The position numbers and the translations under genes are program-made. Below the pieces are notes generated by a model. It did no database searches, was not told the DNA's origin, and saw only the letters and a program-made list of their open reading frames with translations. DNA of 43,539 nt, taken from the IMG/VR virus record IMGVR_UViG_3300006917_000050, positions 1 to 43,539 of that record. The stretch is one strand, 5' to 3'. The stretch's first letter is position 1. Every line of letters begins with the position of its first letter. The stretch comes from a virus. Of this stretch, positions 21,197 through 29,516 are shown piece by piece.

Positions 21197-23844
21197 TACT
21201 GAGCGACTCCCTCCACGGCCACGCCGTAAAGGATCGCCGGCTCGCCTGACGGGCGGGTTGTGGAGATCGCAACGGCCAGGTGCCTATCGCCACCGGAGGA
21301 ACGCTCGTCCATGCGCCCGGAATACGAACAGATCGCGTACCCTGTCGCATCGCCCAGGGCGGAGCGGGTCTTCTTTAGGTTCAGCGTGGCGTTCGACCCT
21401 CCCTCTGTGACGAATCCGGTGCCGCGGTCAGTCATCACAGCCGCCGTACGCGGCGTGGTGGAGTTGTTGTAGTGCAGCCCCAGCGTCAGCGTGCAGTCGG
21501 CGGTGGTCGGCTTGTAGAGGAAGCGGATGCCGCGAGACGACTCTTTGGGGTCGAAGCTGAAATTGCTGGTCCGCAGCGTGCAGGCGATGCCAGCTGCGGC
21601 GCCAGCGGAATCGACGTCCTGGGCACCAGAGTCAAACAAGTACATCGACCCCGTCTGGCCGCCGGCAATGACCCGTTGGCGGCCAGATGTCTTCAGGCAC
21701 TCGGCTGCGGCAAAGTCCTGGGAGTAAGACTCTACCCACCAGGCCTTGGTGATGGGGTGGAAGCACAGGGCCTTGTCTGGAAGACCGGCGGACTCCGTAT
21801 AGAAAAACCGGACAATCCGCGTCTGCGGGTCCACGCGGACAAAGAAGTGGGCCGATGACGCAAAGTGGATGATGTCGTCTGTCCAGAACGTGTCGATGGC
21901 GTCCGACAGCGGGACGGCGCTAGTCCCGTCCAGCATGTACATCCCTGCGGCATCGACCACATACGCCACGCCATCGTATTGGTCCCAGCACCGCTGGTTC
22001 AGGCAGCCTCGCTGGCAGATCAGCGAGATGTTGGCGTCCAGGATGGGCTGCGAAACATATGACAGGCGGTAAGCGTGCCGCTCTTGGAACACCACCATGC
22101 CGCCGCCGAACGGCATCAGAGCCGTGATGCGGTCCTGGCCCTTGACGTTCTCCTGGATGATGAGTTGGTTCACATCCGGAACCGACTCGGGTTCATCCAG
22201 CTCCGAAAAGTACAGCACGTTGGGCTCCGCCGCGGACGAGTCCGTGGTGCCGTCGAACTTCCTCCCTGCGACGTCAACGCCGTACCAGGCCCTGTCCTGG
22301 AACATGGAGATCACGGCCTTATTCTGCGGCGGAGGCGTAAACCGGCGGGCGTTCACCTGCCCGTTGGGAAGCGTGATCGGCAGGGCCCCAAACCCGTCGC
22401 GGCTCGGATCAACGAGCTGCGCGTCCTGGAGCGAGTCCGTGTAGGAAGTGACGTTGTTGGCGACCTCGGCAACCTTGTACAGCACCAGGGCCTGGTCGGC
22501 GCTCGTCCGCCACAGTTCGATCTTGTGAACGCGGGCGTCCATCCCGGAGTTGGACCAGCTCCAGCTCAGCGACTCTGAGTTGTTCGTCACTTCGATCTCA
22601 GCAAACTCAGAGATGGACGATGGAATTGGCCCGCTCTTCGCCTCAACGGTGTCATCGATGTACCGAATTGCACACCAGTATTTTCCGATGATGCCAGGGC
22701 TCAGGACTGGCTTCAGCACGGCGCGCTTTGGGTCCTGCTCGCCGTCTGCGACGATGGTCGCAGTCGGGGGAGAGGAATAGGCTCCGCCGTGGATTAGGCG
22801 GACAGACTGAATGCTGCCGGTTTTGCTTACAACCACTTCACCCACGGCACCGCCGCCGTTGCCGTTAAACACCACCCGCGGGTTACCCGTGTAGCCAGAG
22901 CCGCCGTTAGTGACAGACACACCCGTGACGCGATACCGCATTCGCGGCGACAGGCTCAGCCCAGTGCCGCCACCACCGGATGTGGTGATGGTCGGCGGCT
23001 CCGTATAGCCGTCGCCCTGATTCAGGACAGGGATGGCGTTGACGTTTCCGATGTAGTTGCGGATGGGCGCCAGCTCGCAATCGCCGCTATCGGGAGACGC
23101 GGTCGGGGGAGATGTGTAGTCTCCACCCTGATCGTCCACGTTAACGCCAACAACGCGGCCGGAAACAGTCAGCGAGAGCGTGGCCCCTGAACCCTTGTTG
23201 GAATCCTGGATTGGCGCGGCACACTCCACAGTCGGCGCTTCGGAGTACCCGATGCCGTACCGCAACAACTTGACCGATTTCACAGCACCGTTCTTGACGG
23301 TCGCCTTGGCAACAGCCTGCGCGCTGACGTCTGCGGTCGCCGCCCCAGAGGCCAGGTCAGAAGTGACGTTGACGGCCGTGCCGCCTGGAGTCGCAGCGAG
23401 CTGGAACGTGTTGGTTGCAGCGGCAATTACGTAGTAGGTCGTTGTGCTGCTCAGGCCAATGGCAGAGGCCATCGCCGTGCTTAGCCGCACTTCTCGCCCG
23501 TTTGTCAGGCCATGCGCCGCCAGCGTGAACGTATCAGTTGCCGCGCTCGCGGACAGCGTGACTGGAACTCCACCGCTAACGGTGACGGCCGGCGTCTCTT
23601 CGTAGCCGAAACCGCCATTCACCACATCGATGCCGGCCAGATAGTATTTGGCGGACGCTGCATTGGACGAGACAGTGGGCGCGGCAGCGGGGGCCTTGAT
23701 GCCCAGCTGCTCCACGTTGGCCGTGACGGTGTCCCACCGCAGGCCGCGCTCCAGGCCGTTGACGGCGTACACATCACCATTCCGGCCGCGGGCGAAACAC
23801 AGGGGCGTCGTTGCCGAAAACGCCGAGGAGGTGATTTGGGTCAC
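21196..23844 (-). CDS. Large tail protein (tail tube/stabilisation type) with GGxGYxxxP repeats
   Basis: 882 aa from a GTG at 23844 overlapping the stop of the 89-aa gene (GTGA). The N-terminal part has LCFARGRNGDVYAVNGLERGLRWD, and the later part has AYRLSYVSQPILDANISLICQRGC and VAYVVDAAGMYMLDGTSAVPLS, resembling beta-propeller tail proteins of podoviruses (gp10 / tubular B type). Between them (about residues 55-330) sit at least five repeats of the form V-x-x-GG-x-GY-x-x-x-P-x-V-x-x-x-GG, plus an insertion with LAAHGLTNGREVRLS. Such repeats are surface-exposed beta structures in many tail proteins. It probably closes the tail or carries fibres. Confidence 0.75.
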   Translation of the reverse strand: MTQITSSAFSATTPLCFARGRNGDVYAVNGLERGLRWDTVTANVEQLGIKAPAAAPTVSSNAASAKYYLAGIDVVNGGFGYEETPAVTVSGGVPVTLSASAATDTFTLAAHGLTNGREVRLSTAMASAIGLSSTTTYYVIAAATNTFQLAATPGGTAVNVTSDLASGAATADVSAQAVAKATVKNGAVKSVKLLRYGIGYSEAPTVECAAPIQDSNKGSGATLSLTVSGRVVGVNVDDQGGDYTSPPTASPDSGDCELAPIRNYIGNVNAIPVLNQGDGYTEPPTITTSGGGGTGLSLSPRMRYRVTGVSVTNGGSGYTGNPRVVFNGNGGGAVGEVVVSKTGSIQSVRLIHGGAYSSPPTATIVADGEQDPKRAVLKPVLSPGIIGKYWCAIRYIDDTVEAKSGPIPSSISEFAEIEVTNNSESLSWSWSNSGMDARVHKIELWRTSADQALVLYKVAEVANNVTSYTDSLQDAQLVDPSRDGFGALPITLPNGQVNARRFTPPPQNKAVISMFQDRAWYGVDVAGRKFDGTTDSSAAEPNVLYFSELDEPESVPDVNQLIIQENVKGQDRITALMPFGGGMVVFQERHAYRLSYVSQPILDANISLICQRGCLNQRCWDQYDGVAYVVDAAGMYMLDGTSAVPLSDAIDTFWTDDIIHFASSAHFFVRVDPQTRIVRFFYTESAGLPDKALCFHPITKAWWVESYSQDFAAAECLKTSGRQRVIAGGQTGSMYLFDSGAQDVDSAGAAAGIACTLRTSNFSFDPKESSRGIRFLYKPTTADCTLTLGLHYNNSTTPRTAAVMTDRGTGFVTEGGSNATLNLKKTRSALGDATGYAICSYSGRMDERSSGGDRHLAVAISTTRPSGEPAILYGVAVEGVAQ

Positions 23845-24110
23845 TGCAGCCCCTTGGCGATGAAGACATGCCCAGAGGCGTTCTGGTAGATCACGCTCTC
23901 GTTGGCACCGATAGGGCAGCGGAACATCTCTACGATGGCCACCGCCGAACCAGAGTGCGTGGTGAACGTCACAGAGGCCTGGCCGTTGCGGGCATTCAGC
24001 TCGCCCGGCCGGCGGCACTGGAAATTGGACTGGGTGACCGCTGCACCCACAGGAAGCGCATACGGGCTGCCGTTGGTGACCAGGCCCTTCCAGGTGTCAA
24101 TTACGATCAT
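23841..24110 (-). CDS. Small tail protein, possible N-terminal module of the large tail protein
   Basis: 89 aa, MIVIDTWKGLVTNGSPYALP and onward, with two beta-rich halves ending SVIYQNASGHVFIAKGLQ. Its end resembles a blade that the following protein continues (LCFARGRNGDVYAVNG), and the two genes overlap in GTGA. In relatives with a single gp10-like protein this would be the N-terminus. The split may be genuine or a frameshift site. ATGA coupling to the adaptor gene before it. Confidence 0.68.
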   Translation of the reverse strand: MIVIDTWKGLVTNGSPYALPVGAAVTQSNFQCRRPGELNARNGQASVTFTTHSGSAVAIVEMFRCPIGANESVIYQNASGHVFIAKGLQ

Positions 24111-25246
24111 CCCTGGTCTGGCAAGAGCGGACTGCGCCAGCCTCCATCATGGTAGACCTGGCGGCTGCGACCACTGAGCGGGGCGAGCTGATCCTGCTCC
24201 ATGGCCAGGCGGAGGTCCCTTTGATACATCTGGAATACCTTGTCCACTGACTGGTTGCGGATCCGGGCCAGCCAGTAGTCACAGCAACTATCCAGGGCAG
24301 CCTGCATGTGCGGGGCCACATCCATCGGATCGGTGATCAGGTACTTGGTCGAACTGGCGACCGTCCCAGACTCATCGGTAGTCAGCCCAGCGGTAGAGCC
24401 AACGGCCGTAATCTGGCACTCCGACACCCACGGGGTGAGCGATTCGATAGGGCCCGGGATGTTGGTGGTGTCGCCAACCCGGAGAACGGACCCCAACATG
24501 GCCGCGGAGAAGGCCGTGCCAGTCCCGGTCACTGAGGTGGTGCTGCGGCTGATCGTTCCCTGCCGCAGAGCGGCCTCATGGCCGGAATAGCGAATCGGCC
24601 TGGCAGCTCGCCGGTAGGTGAAGTCGATGGTTTCCTTGGCGGTCGGCCAGCCAACCAGCTTGATGGCCCAGTTGGCGCTGTGTGGATCTTTGATTAGCGT
24701 CCAGTGGTAGGGCTCGCCGGAGCTGTTACTGACCCGTTCAATCTTCATCGCCTCATCGGGCGTCACATACAGGCCGCTCCACCAGTTGAACTCGTCGCTC
24801 GGCTCGTCCATGTTTTTAAAGTCAGCCGGCAACGGGTAGATGGCGCGGAACAGGGTGTAGGAAGACCCTGCGGAAACATCGATCCCAGAGAACGCCGACT
24901 CCAGCGTCACCGCGGTGGCGCTGGAATATGATGCGAGTGGATACGAACGGTCGCCTGTACGGATCGTCCAGTGCTTGGCGTTCGCCGCAGTCACGCCGGC
25001 CGTGGCAAACGATCCTCCGGTGAGCGTCACGGCCCCGGAGGTGATGCCGATGGTCCCGGTGGTGTACGCCGGGTTGGTGACAATGCGGCCGTGAACGGAG
25101 TAGTAGCCCCAGTCCCGGATCGTTGTCAGCTCGTTGTACGCCTTGTGAATGGCGGAGCGGATGTCTCGCTGCTCGGCGTCCTGCGGGCCGCCGTAGGAGG
25201 AGACGATCAGCGATTCGACAAGGTCAAAATAAGTCAGGTATCCCAC
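24107..25246 (-). CDS. Head-to-tail adaptor / tail tubular A-like protein
   Basis: 379 aa from a GTG at 25246, with GAGGGG upstream. The N-terminal helix YFDLVESLIVSSYGGPQDAEQRDIRSAIHKAYNEL and the C-terminal helices SCCDYWLARIRNQSVDKVFQMYQRDL are typical of ring-forming podovirus adaptors, with inserted beta domains between them (for example TGTIGITSGAVTLTGGSF and ISRSTTSVTGTGTAFSA). It likely sits under the portal and connects to the tail proteins encoded next. Confidence 0.7.
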   Translation of the reverse strand: MGYLTYFDLVESLIVSSYGGPQDAEQRDIRSAIHKAYNELTTIRDWGYYSVHGRIVTNPAYTTGTIGITSGAVTLTGGSFATAGVTAANAKHWTIRTGDRSYPLASYSSATAVTLESAFSGIDVSAGSSYTLFRAIYPLPADFKNMDEPSDEFNWWSGLYVTPDEAMKIERVSNSSGEPYHWTLIKDPHSANWAIKLVGWPTAKETIDFTYRRAARPIRYSGHEAALRQGTISRSTTSVTGTGTAFSAAMLGSVLRVGDTTNIPGPIESLTPWVSECQITAVGSTAGLTTDESGTVASSTKYLITDPMDVAPHMQAALDSCCDYWLARIRNQSVDKVFQMYQRDLRLAMEQDQLAPLSGRSRQVYHDGGWRSPLLPDQG

Positions 25247-25534
25247 TTACGTCCCCTCCGCCTGCCGAATAGCCATGTACTCGCTCTCGGTTATCTCTTC
25301 GACGGCACCGCTGGCGAGGAGTTGCGGCAGCAGTTCGGCCGGGAGGTTGTAGTCGCAGTAATCCGACGCAATTGCGAGATAGACGCGATCTTGTGCGTCA
25401 TGTAGCGCATCGGCCGCAGGCGTGATGCTCGTCAGAGTCTTCGTCTCGGCGTTCGGGTAGCCGTAGGCAGCATCTAATTGCGCCCGAATAGACTCGTAGA
25501 CGGCGTCGGTTGACCTGAAGAATCGCGTTGTCAT
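25247..25534 (-). CDS. Small head-tail connector candidate
   Basis: 95 aa, helical, beginning MTTRFFRSTDAVYESIRAQL and ending in an acidic tail. ATGA overlap with the lectin-like gene. Its place between portal and adaptor suits a connector or assembly factor; no family recognised. Confidence 0.62.
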   Translation of the reverse strand: MTTRFFRSTDAVYESIRAQLDAAYGYPNAETKTLTSITPAADALHDAQDRVYLAIASDYCDYNLPAELLPQLLASGAVEEITESEYMAIRQAEGT

Positions 25535-26349
25535 GCGACCGTGATTCCGTACTTCTTTCCAAGGTACCGTTCAACGGCCTGGCGCGCCGCCGTGCCGAGC
25601 GCGCCCTGATAGAACAGAATCTCCGCTACACTCGCCGGCGAGCCTCCACCGCCGAAATTTCCGATGGTGAGGTTTAGCGAGGCGTTGCCAGTGGAGGCTG
25701 CGTTCGTCAGCGTGTTTGAAACACCAGATGATGCTCCATTGTGGTAGAGAAACAATCGATTGGCAGCCGTTGCGTTCGCAGCGTCTGCAACCACAGAAAA
25801 GACGAAGAAAACGTTGGCCGCTACGACGAAGTCGTTGTTGGTGGTGATGCTAGATGTTGGCTGTCCGCTCACGCCGCGATTTACAGCGTGAATTATCCGG
25901 TTATTACGAGACACGCTGGAGCGGTCATCGAAATACAGACTTATGCCAGTACTGGCCGAAGAGTTGTTTGTGTTGTTCAGTAAATACCGAATAGCGTCTG
26001 GGTTGCTTGATGTGTCCGGTTTCCAGACAATGAACAGCGTGGAGCCGGTCGCATTGTGCAAGTAATTGAACGACGCCGTAGACGAGTCAAAGACAAGCGA
26101 CTCGGTCGAATCAAAATCAACAGACCCGCGACCATTGACGCCGCTCGCGTTGTATGCGGGCTGGTTGGCCGCTGTGTTTTTTGCCGCCGGGGCTGCTGTT
26201 CCACTCTTGTCTCGCCACTCGGAGACGTTGCTGCCGTTGAGCGTGATCGTTGTAATGTCAGATGCATCAAGCCACAACGACAGGCCGCTTATGCTCTTAG
26301 GACTGAACCCAGTTGAACGCGGACGCAGAAGGCGGGGGTTCATCGGCAT
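25531..26349 (-). CDS. Concanavalin/laminin-G-like virion protein
   Basis: 272 aa. The stretch SISGLSLWLDASDITTITLNGS, then VSEWRDKSG, GVNGRGSVDFDSTESLVF, STLFIVWKPDT, RLFLYHNGASSG, VAEILFYQGAL and the final ERYLGKKYGI are hallmarks of LamG/ConA-like jelly-roll domains found in phage and bacterial surface proteins. It would bind carbohydrate on the host or act as a capsid or neck decoration. Its location between portal and adaptor makes it an unusual neighbour, perhaps a head fibre or receptor-binding protein. Confidence 0.75.
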   Translation of the reverse strand: MPMNPRLLRPRSTGFSPKSISGLSLWLDASDITTITLNGSNVSEWRDKSGTAAPAAKNTAANQPAYNASGVNGRGSVDFDSTESLVFDSSTASFNYLHNATGSTLFIVWKPDTSSNPDAIRYLLNNTNNSSASTGISLYFDDRSSVSRNNRIIHAVNRGVSGQPTSSITTNNDFVVAANVFFVFSVVADAANATAANRLFLYHNGASSGVSNTLTNAASTGNASLNLTIGNFGGGGSPASVAEILFYQGALGTAARQAVERYLGKKYGITVA

Positions 26350-26353
26350 GCGA

Positions 26354-26680
26354 CTACCCCTTCAGGCTGACAGTCAGCACCGCAGAAGTGCCACCCACAA
26401 GCACAGGAGCCACGTGCGGAAACGCAAAGCAGGCGTCAGGCACCGGGTGTGCCCCGACAGTCACAGCCGTGGTCACGGCGGATCCATCGGCGTAAATCTG
26501 CACCGGAGTGCTTTCGGCAGCGGATGCCCCGTACCAGGCGATCTGCGTCGCCCCGCCGGTGCTGGCGATGAACACGCACCCACCGGCAAAGCGACCAAAC
26601 GGGAACCGCGGCGTTGTGGTGGCCGCGGAGCTTGCGGCAGTGACAGTTACCAGCGTCTGCGAGCGTTCAATTTCGTTCAT
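26354..26680 (-). CDS. Small beta-rich virion protein
   Basis: 108 aa, Ala/Thr/Val/Gly-rich with alternating strands (TLVTVTAASSAATTTPRFPFGRF, CVFIASTGGATQIAWYGAS, TSAVLTVSLKG). It resembles decoration or fibre-base proteins in composition. ATGA overlap with the gene before it. No family recognised. Confidence 0.62.
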   Translation of the reverse strand: MNEIERSQTLVTVTAASSAATTTPRFPFGRFAGGCVFIASTGGATQIAWYGASAAESTPVQIYADGSAVTTAVTVGAHPVPDACFAFPHVAPVLVGGTSAVLTVSLKG

Positions 26681-27210
26681 TTTCCCTTCCTCTTGAGCGG
26701 ATGCGCGTGCTTTTCGATGATCATGTGACGCAGGTCCTCCGGCTTCTTGCCGGGGTGGAGCTTGCGGTAGCGACGCATCTCCTCTTGGATAATGCCCTCA
26801 GAGAGGACGGCCCGCTTCGGAGGAACTGGCGTCCCCTTGTGGTTGACAATGCCCTCAACCGTCAGGTTCCGCTTCCGGGCGACGCGGACGATATCCGCTG
26901 TCGAATCGATCCACGCCTCGGGGTCGCAGTAGGCGCGCTTGTCGGCAAGGCCGGCGCAGTACTGCTTGCCGTTGGTGTTAATCCCGGCAGCGGCGGCCTC
27001 ACGGATGATCCGCTGGGCCATCTTCTTGGGCATGTCGTCAAACTGCTCTTGGTTCAGGCGGCCCTGATTGAAAGCCCTGTCTGTGCCCTTAGTCCCGGGG
27101 GGCGTCTGCAGGGCGACCATCTCGGCCCATCGCTCGCCGTAGGGCAGGGCGGCCTTGTACGTTTCAACGGCCGCATAGCCGGCGTCACTGATCTGCTGGG
27201 GGATTTGCAT
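26677..27210 (-). CDS. Hypothetical phage protein next to portal
   Basis: 177 aa from ATG 27210, which has AGGA 8 nt upstream and lies 26 nt inside the end of the portal gene. The N-terminal half is helical (AEMVALQTPPGTKGTDRAFN), and the C-terminal half is basic with GINTNGKQYCAGLADKRAYC and KLHPGKKPEDLRHMIIEKHAHPL. Predicted globular and soluble. I associate similar proteins with podovirus structural operons but cannot name a function. Confidence 0.68.
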   Translation of the reverse strand: MQIPQQISDAGYAAVETYKAALPYGERWAEMVALQTPPGTKGTDRAFNQGRLNQEQFDDMPKKMAQRIIREAAAAGINTNGKQYCAGLADKRAYCDPEAWIDSTADIVRVARKRNLTVEGIVNHKGTPVPPKRAVLSEGIIQEEMRRYRKLHPGKKPEDLRHMIIEKHAHPLKRKGK

Positions 27211-29191
27211 TCTGCGGATCCTGGGGTGGTTGCCCTGGCGGAGGACCAGGCGGCGGCGGAGGAGGCGGAGGCACCAGGTACCGCTGGACGTCGATGTCCA
27301 TGGCCCGGCCCCAGTCTTCCAACAGGGCATTGAGGACTTGCGGGTTTCCGGCCTGCATGAGCCCCTGTGCGATGGGCATGAGGACCTGCAGGGCCTGGTT
27401 GATCTGCTCCACCTTGGTGCCCTTGTTGGGCTTCCTGGCGCTGCCGGCCTCTACGCGGAAGTCGAACTCCCGTAGCACCTCTTCTGGGCTCATCGCCTGT
27501 ACGTGCATCTGCCAGGCCTGGGCGGCCATCGGCCCCAGGAGCGGCGCGACGTCCTGCGGCTGCACCAACCACCGCGCCAGGAGGGCCTCTTTGCGGGCCA
27601 GTTCCGATAGGGCGTCTTCCAATGTGTTGGCCATATCGTCAGGCCGCACGGAAATCTGCTCGGCCTTCACGGAGGCCTCAGCAGCAGAGCGGAACTGATT
27701 CCGCGACATGCCGTACACCAGCTCGGTCAGGCCGACCCGGCGGTCGAACAGCTCAGTAACAGCCTGGATAATGTTCCACATGTCGCTGCTAACGCCCGGC
27801 AGCTGGAACACACTGATCACATCGTTGACAGACCGGCCGATAGCCTCAGATATCTCAACGATATTAAAGCCCGATTCACCGCCGTCCAGGATCTTGGACT
27901 TCAGGTTCTCGTCTGCGGCCTTTGCTACACCGATGAGCGTGTTGGACGAGGTGGCGATCTTGGTCGCCATGAAAGATACCGCCCAGTTGACGAACCTTAA
28001 TTCGCCAATGCCAGGTTTTATCAATGAGATAGGGTAACTGTACCCCGGCTTACCATGCCACTGCAGGACAGTACATGGCCAGCCGTTAGGTTCCGCCCAG
28101 AATGGGATCGGCCACTGAGCGGCGGCAAACAGGCTCTGCGGTAGACCCGTCTCGTCTACCTCCTCCTGGAGCATTTCAGGCGAGATATTGAGCGGATGAT
28201 CCACGCCCTCGCAGACGACGAGGTAACAGTAGTCGCCCAGGGCGTCGAACTTGCCGCGCAGCTCCGCATCAGCGTCCTTCAGGCGATCACCGAACCCGGT
28301 CTTGCTGTAGATTTCCCAGTAGGTGACCAGGTCGTTGGTCTGGCCGTTCTTCTTCTTCGTCTCATAGCCCCGCTCGTCCTTACGGCTGCGGGACTCATAG
28401 CTCTCAGAATGGCCTTTCAGGTCTTCGACCGACAGGCCGAACCGCTGGGCCACAAACTCCTTCGGGTGCGTCCTGCGACGGGCCAGCCAGAGGATGTCGT
28501 TCTGGTCATCAGCGTCTGGGTCCCAGACGACATTGTCGAAGGACTCGTAGAACGAGCCGGCTAGACGCATCTCTGACCCGGGCGGCTGGTACAGCTCCGT
28601 AAACCAGCACCCGGCGCCCTTGATCAGGGCCTCGTCCACCACCTTGCGGGACTGATCCTTCAGGTTCAATTCGACCGGCGTGTAGTTCAGGTAGTCCTCA
28701 AGGAGCCTGCTGATCAAGTTCCGCTTCTCGGACGCGAACTGCGTCTGCTGCAGGAGCTGCTCGTAGAACTGCTGCCCAGGGTCCGGCATCATCACCGGCT
28801 GCCCATCCGGCCCAATGACAGGCTGGCCGTCCGGCCCCATCTGCGGCACGGGCGGCTGCGGGTAGATGCCCAACATCGGCGGACTGATGATGGGGTACTG
28901 CCGCGGCGTGACGTTCCGATTCGGATTCCGGTGGTGAATCACCGCCCCGAACAGCCGCACGGCCTCCCAAACCCGGTTAATGGTCATCCGGAAGGCCGGC
29001 GGCGTGATGCCCTTCACAAAACCCTTTTCGCCCCGCATGTACTCATTGCGGAACATCCAGGCGTTTTCGCCGTCGTAGAACTGCATGGCCTCGTCAGCGT
29101 CTTCCTGGAAGGGGCGCTTGTGCTTAAGCGCGATTTCCAGCTTGCTGAGCCAGGCCTTGGCGATGGGGCGAAGTGGGTTTTGATCTGCCAT
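27185..29191 (-). CDS. Portal protein
   Basis: 668 aa. N-terminal helices (PLRPIAKAWLSKLEIALKHK), RMTINRVWEAVRLFGAVIHHRNPN and PGSEMRLAGSFYESFDNVVWDPDADD fit the clip/wing architecture of podovirus portals. QFRSAAEASVKAEQISVRPDD and the C-terminal ALQVLMPIAQGLMQAGNPQVL are typical of the crown region. The C-terminus is an unusual polyproline tail (PPPPPPPPGPPPGQPP). The dodecameric ring would form the DNA entry vertex and receive the terminase encoded upstream. Confidence 0.87.
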   Translation of the reverse strand: MADQNPLRPIAKAWLSKLEIALKHKRPFQEDADEAMQFYDGENAWMFRNEYMRGEKGFVKGITPPAFRMTINRVWEAVRLFGAVIHHRNPNRNVTPRQYPIISPPMLGIYPQPPVPQMGPDGQPVIGPDGQPVMMPDPGQQFYEQLLQQTQFASEKRNLISRLLEDYLNYTPVELNLKDQSRKVVDEALIKGAGCWFTELYQPPGSEMRLAGSFYESFDNVVWDPDADDQNDILWLARRRTHPKEFVAQRFGLSVEDLKGHSESYESRSRKDERGYETKKKNGQTNDLVTYWEIYSKTGFGDRLKDADAELRGKFDALGDYCYLVVCEGVDHPLNISPEMLQEEVDETGLPQSLFAAAQWPIPFWAEPNGWPCTVLQWHGKPGYSYPISLIKPGIGELRFVNWAVSFMATKIATSSNTLIGVAKAADENLKSKILDGGESGFNIVEISEAIGRSVNDVISVFQLPGVSSDMWNIIQAVTELFDRRVGLTELVYGMSRNQFRSAAEASVKAEQISVRPDDMANTLEDALSELARKEALLARWLVQPQDVAPLLGPMAAQAWQMHVQAMSPEEVLREFDFRVEAGSARKPNKGTKVEQINQALQVLMPIAQGLMQAGNPQVLNALLEDWGRAMDIDVQRYLVPPPPPPPPGPPPGQPPQDPQNANPPADQ

Positions 29192-29205
29192 GAGGGCGTC
29201 CTGGG

Positions 29206-29514
29206 CTACTTCTTATTGCCCTGAACCGCCTTCTCCAGGGCCGAAAGCCGCTCGGAGATCCCGGCAATGCGGGGATCCCGCGGACGATGCTCCCAGATGC
29301 CGAACTCCCGCCACTGGGGCGAGTCCGCCAGTCGCGGGTCGTCCTTATGCCGGACGCTCGGCTTATCCACACCGCCATAGCCAGGCGACAGGGCCCACAG
29401 CTCCAGCGTCTCCTTGCCCACCTTGGTGACGAAGGCCATGTTGGGCTCGGCACCCTCATGGGCGTAATACAGCACCGTCTCGCCAACTGACACCGCGGGG
29501 ATCGTCCAGCTCAT
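29206..29514 (-). CDS. Small phage protein between terminase and portal
   Basis: 102 aa. A beta-rich N-terminal part (SVGETVLYYAHEGAEPNMAFVTKVG, LELWALSP) is followed by a helical tail (ISERLSALEKAVQGNKK). It looks like a small SH3-like barrel with a coiled tail. The ATG at 29514 follows the terminase stop within a few bases. Function unknown. Confidence 0.68.
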   Translation of the reverse strand: MSWTIPAVSVGETVLYYAHEGAEPNMAFVTKVGKETLELWALSPGYGGVDKPSVRHKDDPRLADSPQWREFGIWEHRPRDPRIAGISERLSALEKAVQGNKK

Positions 29515-29516
29515 CG

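Noticed and set aside
20162-21202. 346-aa plus-strand ORF
   Set aside because: Antisense to the fibre-like gene; its Val/Asp/His periodicity mirrors the repeat on the other strand.
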